A stretch of 64,000 nucleotides of DNA from Craterostigma plantagineum. Lineage: Eukaryota > Streptophyta > Magnoliopsida > Lamiales > Linderniaceae. The translations under genes were made by a program, and so were the position numbers. The stretch lies in assembly GCA_027422505.1 (NCBI GenBank), contig JAPQWV010000018.1, forward strand, positions 18,618,001 through 18,682,000, written 5' to 3'. Below, piece after piece: positions 33,411 through 46,284 of the stretch. Within the stretch, counting starts at the first letter, position 1. Each line of letters starts with the position of its first letter. Under the pieces are notes generated by a model. That model saw only the letters and a list, made by a program, of their open reading frames with translations, made no database searches and had not been told where the DNA came from.

Positions 33411-36400
33411 ATGCCAGGGATAGCGAAGATGACTAATGATATCAGTCACCGTGCAAGTGATGAGGGTAAGTGCTGTTTGAGTACACTGATGGGAAATGGT
33501 AAAACAACTGCCTATTACTCCTGCAATGAATCGCTCGTCTCTAATGATGGGTTCTGGTCGAAGCATGCTATAAGCTACAATCAGATAGAGAAGGTACACA
33601 ATTTATTGGATTGTTTGGAAATTCGTTCTGTAAGAGCTGAATCTATGTGCTTGTGATTGGATGCTTGGCCTTTTCTATGATTTTGTGGTTTAGTTTGTCT
33701 TAGAATTGACTTCCCTGGCGATTTTGATGTCACTGGGTATTCTGGTTGTTCTTCTAGATCCAAACCAATTCATGGGAAAGCATTATGGTCTCTCACATGC
33801 TGTGTGCACTAAATGCACGAAGTTTGTGGCCTTCCTGTTTGGAGAATGTTACTAATACGATTAATCTGGTTTCTTTCAAATAAGAATGACTTCTTTATGA
33901 TATATACACCAGTACCAACGCAGTCCCGTTATTGTATCAAATATTAATGGACACCTGTAATTGAAATTGTATTGCTTTATTGTAGGCGCATCATCCATTT
34001 CTTTGGGTTAAATCGTACTTTTTTTTGGATTTAGCTGTAGCAGTAGTGCATCACTTATTAAAGATCAGCTATGATCGAAGTCTATTGCTCTCGTGTTTTT
34101 TGTAGCCATTGCTTGATTTGGGTGAATAAGATTTGCCTTGGACTGAATTAATAATTCTTTCGATGGATTTGGGGACTTGTCTCTTTTCCGGTTGACATGT
34201 TATCTAATATCGGACGGTACTGGGTTTGTTGCAGTTTTGGTGCGACTTAAATCTGCAAGCTCGACAGAATCTTCTCAGATTAGATAAACAGACACTCTTT
34301 GAGCATGCACGCAAGAACATGTATTGCTCTAGGTGCAATGGGTTATTGCTTGAAGTTTTCGCGCAAATTGTCATGTCCGGGAAGTCTTTACAACATGAAA
34401 TGGCAGGTGTCAAGTCCGACGGAACAATTCACAACAGTAAAAAAAACGGGGAGTTGTGTACATCCAATGTCTGCCAAGATGATGCTCAAGATCCCTCTGT
34501 TCATCCATGGGGTGGATTAACCACATCCAGTGAAGGGATGCTCACTCTTTTGGACTGTTATCTATATTCAAAGTCTTTAAAGGGGCTGCAAAATGTAAAT
34601 ATTGCCTTTCTTCTCATTTATTGTATTTCATTTTCCTTCCAGTTGCAACATATGGTAACCTGCATTTGTGACTCAGGTGTTCGAATGTGCACGTGCAAGG
34701 GAAAGGGAACGCGAATTGCTGTATCCTGATGCATGTGGCGGAGGTGGACGGGGGTGGATCAGCCAAGGTAATGCAGGATACAGTAGAGGACATGGAACCA
34801 GAGAGACGTGTGCCCTTCATACTGCTAGACTCTCGGTTGAGACTTTGGTTGACTTTTGGTCTGCGCTTGGTGACGCGACTCGAGAGTCTCTTTTAAGAAT
34901 GAAAGAAGAAGACTTTCTTGAGAGATTAATGTACAGGTAAACTCCTGTCTTTGCTTCTTCATCTGACCTTTTTATTGCTAATATGGTCTTTGGTTACTTC
35001 TGTGGTTTTCGAATCAGGTATACCATGCTAGATAGTGGTCCTCCACTGCCTGAAAAATTGTAAACTGTTCCTGAAAATAATAAAGGATAAAGTAGGTCAT
35101 ATATTGTTGCTTTATATTCTAATAAGATGATGGGAATCTACATAAAAGAGTAAAACTTACTATCAAGTGAACCTCCAAATCTATGAATTTAACTGCATCC
35201 TAATGGTCTTACTGTTTAAGATAAGAAATTGCAGTACCTGGAAGGATTTAGGTCTGATCCTTTGTATTTAGATATTATGGGTAGGAGAAATTAACCTAAA
35301 GACACAATTTATTTCAGGTTTGATAGCAAAAAGTTTTGTAGAGAATGCAGAAGGAATGTTATACGTGAGTTTAAAGAGCTTAAGGAACTGAAGCGTATGA
35401 AGATGAAGCCTCGCTGCACAAGAAGATTTTGTGTGGCAGATACAGCTATTCAATATGAGGTGCCGATTCGATGTGTTTCTCTCTTATTTAGAGAATGTGT
35501 TCCCCATCATGAAATATTCCATTCAAGTTCAATTGAAGGGTCATGCTTAGTTTTTGATTTGATGATGCGCTGTTGACTTAATTGTTAGGTCTCTTGTGAC
35601 GCTGTTCAAGCCGACTGGCATCAAACATTTTCAGATGCTATTGGTGCATATCATCACTTCGAATGGGCCATTGGAACTGGAGAAGGAAAATCGGACATCT
35701 TAGAATTTGAAAATGTTGGTTTGAACGACAGGGTCCATGTGAATGGGCTAGATTTTAGTGGTCTTGATGCATGCTTTATAACTGTACGGGCCTGGAAAAT
35801 AGATGGACGCTGCAATGAGATAAGTGTGAAAGCCCATGCACTGCGAGACGAGCAATGTGTTCACTGCAGGCTTGGAGTTGGTGATGGGTTTGTAACAATG
35901 TCAAGAGGGGATAGTGTCACTAGGTTTTTCGAACATGCTGAGGAAGCTGAAGAAGAGGTAGTTGTAACCACCTATATATACAAGTTTGAGTTTTACTTTA
36001 CTCGTGGTCTTCCATGTTCGGTCCTTGCCATCTTTTTTTTTCCTTCTCACGATATCATGTTTAATTTTATGGTTGGTTGTTCTAGGATGATGATTTCATG
36101 GACAAGGATGTCAATGAGCTTGATAGTGAATGCTCCCGGCCCCAAAAACATGCGAAAAGTCCAGAACTTGCTCGGGAGTTCCTCCTAGATGCTGCAACTG
36201 TCATTTTCAAGGAACAGGCATGTTTTCTTGTCTTGTGTTTTACAATTGATGGACAGAATTTTCAGCATTTTTAAATATGGTGCATCCAGAATCTGAAGTT
36301 TCACATGAGCATTGTTAAAGTCCAGCACTTTTGACCTGCACGTAGAAAATTGCACTTGGAAATGCATTGTACTTACCATGGAGTGAGGAATTATCAGTAG

Positions 36401-38862
36401 ATAATCCCAGATTGTTGTTCATGTGCTTTGTGCTTCATTTGGTTTCAGTATCGTTTAGATTTGCGGCAGTTCAGACTTTCGTTAACTGGCAGTATATTTT
36501 TGCAGATCGAGAAAGCTTTCAGAGAAGGAACAGCTCGGCAAAATGCCCACATCATTTTTGTTTGCCTTGCTCTGAAGGTACTTGAAGAGCGTGTTCACGT
36601 GGCATGCAAAGAAATCGTTACGCTGGAAAAGCAGGTCATTTTTTATGGAAGATATGGTTTAGCTTTTGATAAACTTTTGAATACGCTAGATCATAACTTC
36701 CAATGCAATTTACACAATTTCAGATGAAGCTCCTTGAAGAGGTAGAAAACGAAAAGCGTGAAGAGGAAGAACGCAAGGAGCGCCGGAGGGTAAAAGAGAA
36801 AGAGAAAAAGCTTCGGAGAAAGGAACGGTTACGAGAAAAAGATAACCGAGAGAAATATACAGACTTAAGGGACAATCTTATTTCAAAAAAATTATTGGTA
36901 ACTTCAGCTGGCTTGGCCGCACATAATGATAGCATTGAAGATTCTGTTTGTGAAACGGGTGAAGTTACACCGTCCAGTCCTTTGTCCCCGGATATACAAG
37001 ATGATCAACTTTTGACAGGAAAGGATTTTCATTGGAACATGGAAGGTCACTCTGAAGCTGTTGATTGCGGGGACTTTGGAAACATGAGAGCTTGTAAGGC
37101 ATCGATGCCTTATGGTCACCTGATGTTTTCTAGAAGAAAACTAAAATTCCGTAATGATCCACACCATGATGTGGATGATAAATGCCCGGAGAGGGGATGC
37201 TATCTTTTCCCAGAGAATGGATCTGCAGATGCAAAATATGAATCAAGATATCCTATTGTTGCTTCTGAATCTAAAAGGCAATTAAGAATTAGTACGCCAA
37301 AGCCCAACACTAGGAATGTGGTTGCAAAGCAGTGCGACTGTAGTAGCAATGGGGACAGATATGATTCCTTTGCATGCAGCTGTGAGAATCATGAGTATCG
37401 ATCGAGGACTGAGCCAGTAGCTACCAGAATTGTGCGACAGCATAAATACGTCCAGAAATTGGACCCAGCACTGGATGTATCTAAATCATATTACCATGGC
37501 CGAAACACTCGTGTCGAGATTAACGGCCGATCTAAATGCAAGATCAGTGCTGGAAACCCTACTAATACGAAGAAAGTCTGGGAACCATCGGATTCACAGA
37601 AAAAGCATACCAAGATAGGTGCAGTACACAAAGCTGATGGTGATACGCCTGTTTCTAATCAACTCCTTGAATCATCTTTCTCCATCATTTCGGAGAAAAA
37701 TACCAATATTTTTGTTCGAACCAATGATATGGAAAATGATTTGGGAGATCTGAAAATGAATGGTGCTGCATATTGCAAAGACATCGTTAGGCTCTCACGC
37801 TTGACAGTAGGTACTTCTATGTGCCCCGAGGAGAAAGTGTTGGAGAATGTGGAGTTCTGTTCTGCAATTGAACGCCGAGAAGGAATATCAGATCCATCAA
37901 ATAGCAGTTCGGACAATTGCCCTTTGGGTCATACCGAGGGCAACGGCGACACAGGTTCAAATCTTCAGAACCTGGAATCAGAATCCACATCAGATTGTGA
38001 TGAGTATAGCACAATCGATGAAGGTAGTTTCTATGAAAAAGGTTTGAGTGGTTGTGAGAGAATAACCAAGGATCAGAACACCAGGAGACCGGTCACCAAG
38101 GTACAGCTGCTACCCATCTCTGCAGAAGCCTATATAAGTGGTTTGCCTAAGGCAGCTGCACCAAATGGGAATGGAAACAGAAATGTGAGTTTCGGTGTCC
38201 AACCTCAAAGTGTTGCTCCACCTCTTCAATTGCATAATCAAAACCTTCAGTTCCCCGCTTTCCCGGTTCCTCCCACATTGGGCTATTGCCATCAGAGCCC
38301 TCATGTTCCTTGGAGACCTACTACTAGTGGATTCATGAACTTTCCTCACTCCACCCAGTACTTGTTCCCCAACATGTTTGGATATAGCCTGAGTGCAAAT
38401 GTCGCTTTCATGCAGTATGGGACCACCTTGCCCCACATGGCTCCTCCTCATGCGCACTTGCCTGTTTATCAGCCTATGGCTCATCAAGTTATCACAAAGG
38501 AGCATGCCAAGTTTTATGTTCCTCCTCAAGTTGGTGGAGGCGAAACTCGACGCGGCAGCGTCGTAGGTTCGACTGTTCAAATCCCTGCACCAACAACCGA
38601 TAAAGATGCTTTTGGCGGGAGAAAGGGCAAGTCTGATGAGAAGATGATAACCAATGATTTCTCTCTTTTTCATTTTGGTGGCCCTGTTGCTCTATCAACT
38701 AGATATAAGTTTGCTCCTTCGCAAGGAGAGGCCGGAGACACTTGTCTGAGTTCTGTATCACGCCTTTCTGATAGCGAGCATCCCTGCTGCTATAAGAAAG
38801 ATCAGGTTGAGGAATACAACTTGTTCGATGCGAGTAATGGCATTACATTTTCTTTCTCCTGA
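33411..38862 (+). CDS. NST1-like plant-conserved protein of unknown function
   Basis: Eight exons: 33411-33593, 34235-34594, 34677-34936, 35318-35459, 35589-35957, 36086-36217, 36506-36634, 36724-38862; 1,237 residues. The plant family is often labelled 'stress response protein NST1-like', and I know of no established function. The conserved N-terminal half has two cysteine motifs that could bind zinc (YCSRCNGLLLE; FCRECRRNVIREFKELKE), a TLVDFWSALGD segment and a DWHQTFSDAIGAYHHFEW segment. A very basic/acidic coiled coil (EEVENEKREEEERKERRRVK) opens exon 8, followed by a long disordered, His/Pro-rich tail. The intron after exon 6 appears to use a GC donor (CAG|GCATGT). The start could also be the in-frame ATG at 33429. 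It is probably nuclear, judged only from its charge pattern. Confidence 0.85.
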
Positions 38863-39340
38863 GACAATTACATCGATGAAGTTGTGGTTTTTCATTCCTG
38901 GCTGAATGATGGAAGCGAATCTTTGACCAATTAGAACTCTTTATTTCATAGAGGCCGAAACAATTTGAAGTGTTTTCAATTACTTTGTGATATTTTATCA
39001 AATAATCCTAGTCTTGAGAGATTTGAGTGCGTTTGTTTGTCACTTTTTGAATTTATATTGCAATCTACATTTCATTTCACCCCCTGTTGAGATTTGGATA
39101 TATAAAAGACAACTTGCTTTGCAGTTTTGACAATATGATGAATGGCTTGTTTTATTCTATATTTAGCTTTGTTCTCTAGGTGGCACATTGTCAGTTCTCT
39201 CAGAAGCATAGTTTGGCGGGACATCCATGCGATTTGAGTTTCTATCGCTACAAATATGTCACTTATGCCCAGGTAATGCTTGAAAGGTTTGTATCTTTAT
39301 CAATATATTATGAATGCAAAATACCATTGATGTTCACGTT
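38863..39340. other. Convergent 3' UTRs
   Basis: AT-rich DNA between the NST1-like stop and the PnsB2 stop. A short plus-strand frame at 39180-39443 is a shadow across the PnsB2 last exon. Confidence 0.5.
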
Positions 39341-40500
39341 TCACAAATTATCGTGCTGTATGACTTGTGCTCCCCTCCACTCATCACCTGGGTTGACAGT
39401 CGCAGGAACCAACATTGTTGCTGGGCCTGTGCATATAAAATAGTCCTTGCCAAACTTGTCGGAGTATGAGCCTGGACCTGATAAGTATATTTCTTCGAAA
39501 CCCATCCGTACCACCCTGAAGAATAGTTCGCGATCCTGAGAAAGTAAACAAAGTTGACTCGAGCAAAATTGTAGAAATTATGATGATGATTGAGCGAGCG
39601 AGAGAGAGAAGTTTGACCTGGTCGATTGTTTCGTATTTAGAGGGCACGGTTCTGCAATACAATTTTGAGCGTTCGGGCGGTGGTGCAGCATACAGCCTGC
39701 TGAGCTTGTGCTTCAAGACAGTGATGGGCACATCCTGGACACCCCATTCACCGGCCTTCTTCTCAGGCTCCCATCCAATAGAGAAGAAGCCTGGTTCTTC
39801 GGGCTTGATAGCTTCTGATGGGGTTAAGATTTCAAAGGGCGACGGGGGAGGAGGGTGCGTACAGTAAGAGCAGCCTCGCAGTCCTTGCACACCAGCCCCA
39901 CCTCTCTTCTTCAGCTTGAAATGGCTGAGTATGGCGCTCGTTAGATTCACAGCTTTCCTCCCGTTGTTTTTCACTATTACTGCCGTTGCCATGCTAAGTG
40001 GATACAGTGACACCACATAAGTTATGTCCAAGCTCCCTTTCGTGCAGCTCAGTTCAACCTATGTATGTATGTATATACACAGTATCTCACCACCAAAGAC
40101 AGTAGCATAGCAGTGGAACAAAACTTGGTTTTCTTCTTACCTGCAGAGCATCGGTGGAATCTGAATCGGCGTCCTTCACTGTCCATTCGCCAGTAGTAGT
40201 AGTTTCGGAATTTTGTTCATTGACTACCAAACCAATGCCCCCTCTTGAATTTCCCGCAACAGTATGGAGAACCTCCTCGTATCCATCGTCTTTCCAGTAA
40301 ACCTTGGGCTTGTAAGAAGTTATGTGGCCATTGGATATCTGAAGCTTCAATGAACTCCCATTCCTAACTCTAAGCTCAACCTCCCCTGATTCAGAGAACT
40401 TAATGCCTTTCCTCCCGAATTTCTGCTGGTTAAGGAGAGTATCAGTGTTGGTGGTGGAGGAAGCTTGGGGTTGAAGAGGAAAGGATACGAGGGAAGCCAT
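39341..40500 (-). CDS. PnsB2: Photosynthetic NDH subcomplex B subunit 2, chloroplastic (PnsB2/NDF2)
   Basis: Three exons, complement(39341-39535, 39618-40058, 40141-40500), 331 residues, all introns phase 0. The protein has a galactose-mutarotase-like (beta-sandwich) fold pattern: [79 protein letters not shown] and [14 protein letters not shown] at the end. It matches Arabidopsis NDF2/NDH45 in wording and length. That subunit sits in the chloroplast NDH-like complex of thylakoids, which drives cyclic electron flow around photosystem I; it is a structural part, not a sugar enzyme. The Ser/Thr-rich first 30 residues suit a chloroplast transit peptide. An in-frame ATG 24 codons upstream (40572) would add a basic stretch; I prefer MASLVSFPL. 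Confidence 0.87.
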
Positions 40501-40999
40501 TATTGAAACTGGCCAGTGATGTTTGGCTAGGCCTATCCTTCTTAACTTTCTCTGTGGCCTATCCAAAAGCATGCATCCAAATATAATTTTTAATTTATTT
40601 TATCAGGAGTCCCTATATTTAATAATCAAGGCAGGCCCCAATTTTCTTCCAAAGTTCCACTCAATTGACGGCATTTGTGACCTTTTTTATTGCGATCCGA
40701 GGAAACAAGTCCTGTAAAATTAAGACTGAGCAGGGCATGCTGAAATCCAATTAGCCATGAAATATGTGAATTATTCTCGTTTTACCATTGGCTTTCAAAA
40801 TATTGGGGTATTTTCACATTTTTTATATTCGATTGAAAGACGTCGTCTCCACTCAATTAAGATCATCACACGTGTTTAGTATTTTGTTGATACTTCATCT
40901 GTGATTTCGAACTTGGAGAAGGAAAGGAACGGACACAGACAAACTCGTCGTCTTCTGGTTCCATTGAACTGAACCTCGAATCATTCATTACCAGAGAAT
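40501..40999. promoter_or_regulatory. Divergent promoter region, PnsB2 / CPSF_A-like gene
   Basis: 499 bp between two head-to-head genes. It is AT-rich and no motif is firm enough to name. It must contain both promoters. Confidence 0.5.
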
Positions 41000-43900
41000 A
41001 TGGCTGTGCCGGACGAGGAATCTCTAGCCTCGTCGTCATCACGAGAAAACGCAGTTCACCAAGCGACTTCGCGTTCGTCCGACGCTTTTTATATGGCGAA
41101 AACACTGCTGAATAGCAGCGCCGTTCTTCAAGCTGTAGCCGGACGCTTCCGATCCCCCACTGGATACGAAATCGTCTTCGGCAAGGTTTCGCTTTCCTTT
41201 ACGGTTTACAGTTCTCTTTGTTTTTCTTCGTAGATCATTGGTTCCTTTGCTGTGAGAATATGGATAGTATAACACTCCCTTAGATGTCCTAGAAACGAAT
41301 GAATTGCGTGCCTTTCTAATCTGTTGGATGATACACGAGTTATATCGCTTACATGGTAACCGAAACCCTGCTCCAGGAAACATCTATTGAGATGGTAATT
41401 ATTAATGAAGATGGGGCCGTTCAATGTATTTCTGAACAGCCAGTGTTTGGCACAATCAAAGATCTTGCACTCCTTCCACGGAATGACAGGTGTCACGCTG
41501 AGGATCCGAAGGTTTGTCTTCGTATGTACCATAGGTATCATTTTGAAGAATTGTCTAAGAACTACGATTAATGTCCTCATTGATGGATAGATACCAGGAA
41601 GGGACATCCTGCTCCTCATTTCTGATTCAGGGAAGCTATCATTTCTCCACTTCTGCCAAGAAATGAACAGGTTTTGGTTGATAATATGTGTAATTGGTGG
41701 TCTTCTGATTCTTTGTATTTTCATGGCTTGGAGCCCATGGAGTTCAAGCATGGAAGTTTACGAAAATGTTATTGGCTAGGTTTATCCCGTTGACCCATGT
41801 TCACCTCTCTGATCCTGGAAACTCTAGGCATCAAGCTGGTAGGATGCTGGCGGTTGATTGTTGGTGAGTTGTGAATAAAGTATGATTTGTTCTTCGTCCT
41901 CATTGATTGATAACTGTACCAGATTGTCTATTGAGTTTGGCAAACTCTCAATTGCACTTGTCATTGCTTTACTCTCGACAGCGGTTGTTTCATAGCCGTT
42001 AGTGCTTATGAGGACCAGTTGGCTATTTTCTCACTGTCAACATCTGTGAGCGGCAATATCATTGATAAGGTTAACACTTCATAGTTCATAGCATATTTCA
42101 TCTCCATATATTTATTATCTTTTTTCTGAGTCAGTTCATTTTCTGCGCTGAATGTTCTGATCTCATTTTTTCATGCATTCCCAGAGAATTACTTGTCCTC
42201 CTGAAAAAGATGGACGTCTGGAGAGTGCAAGAGGTTTGACAAATATTAATGGTTCTATATGGAGCATGTGTTTCATATCCAATGATCATCATCAGCCCAA
42301 CAAGGGGAACAAGGCTGTCCTGGCCGTCCTTTTGAATAGGTACGTAAACACACATATGCACAAAAAAAATTAGAGCTACTTACATCATTTTCCCTCGATA
42401 AACTGCTCTGTTATTTCATATTTTTGTTGCATTCGACTAGTATCCGCAGTTGTACATTAGTTTACGGCTACTCATAGTTTGACTTCTGACGTTGCAGGCC
42501 TGGATCATTTTATAGGAATGAGGTCCTCTTGTTAGAGTGGGACACTGAGAAACAAGCTATTCATGTCATTTCCCAGTTTGATGAAGCTGGGCCATTAGCT
42601 TATCATATAGTTGAAGTCCCTCATTCTCATGGCTTCGTACTCTTGTTTAGGGCTGGCGATATTGTCCTAATGGATTTCAGGGATGCTGGAAACCCGTCTT
42701 GTGTGTATCGTACAAGCTTAAATTTCATTCCCGCTGAAGAAAAGAAGTCCAAAAACATTACTAGAATACCGGATGTTATGGATGAAGAAGGCATTTACAG
42801 CGTTGCTGCATCTGCTCTATTGGAGCTTGGCGAAATAAATAAAAGTGACGATCCAATGAACATTGACAGTTGTAGTAACATAGGACCTGGTTCAAATTAT
42901 GTTTGCTCCTGGAGCTGGGAACCGGGAATGACCACTAGTCCTAGGATAATATTTAGTACAGACACTGGAGATATATATGCTATTGAGTTATTCCTCGAGA
43001 GCGGTGGCTTAAGGGTGAATCTGTCTGATTGTCTTTTCAAATGTTTACCCTCAAAGGTTCTGTTGTGGCTTGATGGTGGTTTTGTGGCTGCTATCATTGA
43101 CATGGCAGATGGTATGATCCTAAAATTCGAAGAGGGATTTCTGCATTCCAAAAGCTCTATCCAAAACATTGCACCAATTCTTGATATGTGCATTGTGGTT
43201 AATCCTGAAGAGAAACACAACCAAATCTATGCCTGCTCTGGGGTGGCAGCTGAAGGATCCCTGCGGATAATAAGAAATGGTATCAGTGTGGAAAAGTTGT
43301 TGAAAACTGCTCCAATATATCAAGGTGTGACTGGTACTTGGACACTTAAGATGAAAATTTCAGATCCGTCTCACTCGTTTCTCGTGTTGTCATTTGTTGA
43401 AGAGACCAGAGTGCTTTCTGTTGGCGTCAGTTTTTCTGATGTGACTGACTCAGTTGGTTTTTTACCCGACGTCTGTACTTTAGCTTGTGGTCTCGTGGCT
43501 GACGGGGTGATGGCACAAATTTATCAGTTTGGGGTTAGACTTTCCTTGCCTGTTAGAACTGTGCATCCTGATGGCATTTCTTTGTCATCCCCAATTTCTG
43601 CATCTTGGTTCCCAAACAACACGACAATAAGTCTTGGTGCAGTTGGATACGGGATGATAGTTGTAGCAACTTCCAGTCCATTTCTTTTGTTTATACTTGG
43701 TGTTAGAACTTCATTGGCATTCACCTACGAAATATATCAGATGTACTGTATGAATGTGCAGAATGAGCTCTCGTGTATTTCCATACCTCCAAAGACGAAC
43801 CAGCAGAATATTGTTTTGATGGGCTGTGCAGATAATGATCCAGTGTCTGAGTTTTCACTGAGAAGCCCAGTGGACAACATCTTTGTTATTGGTACTCATA

Positions 43901-46252
43901 AACCTTCAGTAGAAGTTATGTCCTTTTCACTTGATAAGGGTCTTGAACTTCTAGCAGTAGGGCTAATTTCAATAAAAAATGCCATGGGGACTGCATTAGC
44001 TGGTTGTATTCCGCAAGATGTAAGGCTTGTTGTTGTTGATCATTTGTATCTACTTTCAGGACTAAGGAATGGAATGCTACTGAGGTTTGAGTGGCCTAAT
44101 GCCTCTAGTGTACCTTTAATAGTGCCACTCAGCATGCAGACTTTTCTTGGGTCCATTGAGCCAAGTCCCCATATCTCATGTGATCCATTTTATCAGAACG
44201 ATAATATTTTCACGCCCACTGCATCTGGAGAGGCTAAAAAAAAGTTGCCTGTTAATCTCCAACTGATAGCCGTGCGCCGAATAGGTGTGACACCTGTTTT
44301 TTTGGTTTCATTGACGGATTCCCTTGATGCTGATCTGATAGCTCTCAGTGACAGGCCTTGGTTATTGCAGACTGCTAGACGCAGCCTTTCTTATACATCA
44401 ATCTCTTTCCAGCCTTCCACTCATGTCACTCCTGTCTGCTCAGCTGAATGCCCAAGAGGACTTCTCTTTGTCGCAGAAAATTGTCTTCACTTGGTAATAT
44501 AACCATCTATATCATTTCTGTAGGTATCTTTCTCAGCCACATGCAGTAGCAAGTAGAATGCAATGCATTTATCTGTCCAGCCTTAATCAAATTGCTGAAT
44601 AAATGTCACAGCAACGCGATAACAGGGAATCTGTTTGGAGAATAGGAGAAAATTACTACTAGTCAAACCATATGTTTTTCACATGCTCAGGCTTTATTGA
44701 GGATAAATATGTGTAGGAAATGGTCCCTCTTGCTGAATTTGGAACCCAAGATTACTACTAGGAAAAACAGAAATATTAAACTGTTATTGCAGTGTAAAAT
44801 TGGATGTAAGTCGGTTTTTTCTTATTTGTCAGAGAGCTTTGGAAATGGTCAATACTAACACTTATCGGTTGAGTAGATTTTATTGAAAGAGCATGCAATA
44901 TTGAAATTTTCTTTGTATAGGTAGAGATGATGCCAAGTAAAAGACTGAACGTACAAAAACTTCATCTTGGGGGCACTCCAAGAAAAGTTCTATACCATAG
45001 AGACAGCAGGTTGTTAATTGTCATGAAGATTGAGTTAGATAATGAGTCATGTTCTGATGTTTGCTGTGTGGATCCTTTAACTGGCTCGGTGTGTTCATCA
45101 TTTAAATTTGGATCTGGGGAGACTGGAAAATGTATGGAGTTAATGGAGGTCGGAAATGAACATGTACTAGTGATTGGGACTAGCCTATCCGCGGGTCCAG
45201 CTATAATGTCAAGTGGTGAAGCTGAAAGGTACTATATATTGAGTTGAGCCTTTCATTCTGTCACTTCAAAGGTTAAAACTTGTTTCTAGCCAGGATTTAA
45301 TGTTAAATGGTGCCGTTGTGATGCTTAAATTAATATGAAGTGTGTATATTGTCTTTCATCAGCATCTTAAATTTGACGTTTCCGTGACAGTACTAAAGGC
45401 CGTTTAGTCATTCTATGCCTGGAGCGCATGCCAAATTTAGAATGTAGTCCAGATGCTATCTGTTCAAAGATAGGGTCATCCTCTGGGCAACAATTCCCAC
45501 TCTGCGATGTTGGTAGTTACACAGAGCATGGCCCTGGCAGTAGCCATTACAGCAACCCGAATAGGCATGACAGAGTCCCAGTCGAACGATCAGAAGCATG
45601 GCATTTGAGGCTAGCTTATTCTAATATATGGTCAGGAATGGTGCTTGCCATCTGCCCTTATCTTGATCGTTATTTTCTGGCTTCTGCTGGTAATTCTGTA
45701 AGTAATGAAATTCTGCAGTCACATACTAGAATCGGGGAAACACTTGTTATTACCTTATTGTATGATATTTGGTATTTTTTTGCAGTTTTATGTTTGTGGT
45801 TTCCCAAATGATAGCTCACAGAGGGTGAAGCGATTTGCTGTGGGAAGAACGCGGTTTAATATCATGACTTTAACTGCACATTCCACCAGGATAGCTGTGG
45901 GTGATTGCCGTGATGGCATACTTTTCTATACGTATAATGAGGTCAGTATTAAATTTTTTGTTTTCGTATTCATGGCTCTTGATTTATCTAAGGAAACATC
46001 ATTAATCATAAAATCATATTTTCCATCAAAGCACAAAAAGGGATATTGAATGTTTTATGTTGTTTCCGCATTGATCTAGGATTCCAGAAAATTGGAGCAA
46101 CTCTACTGCGATCCTGTCCGAAGGCTAGTTGCCGATTGCATTCTGGTAGACGATGATACCAGTGTTGTTTCCGATAGGATGGGAAGTGTTGTTGTGTTGT
46201 CTTCTGCCAATCATTTAGAAGGTAAACGTAATTCCTTTCCAGGGGGGTGCTA

Positions 46253-46284
<32 letters not shown>

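Noticed and set aside
39384..39867. Plus-strand frames across PnsB2
   Set aside because: Shadows of the minus-strand exons.
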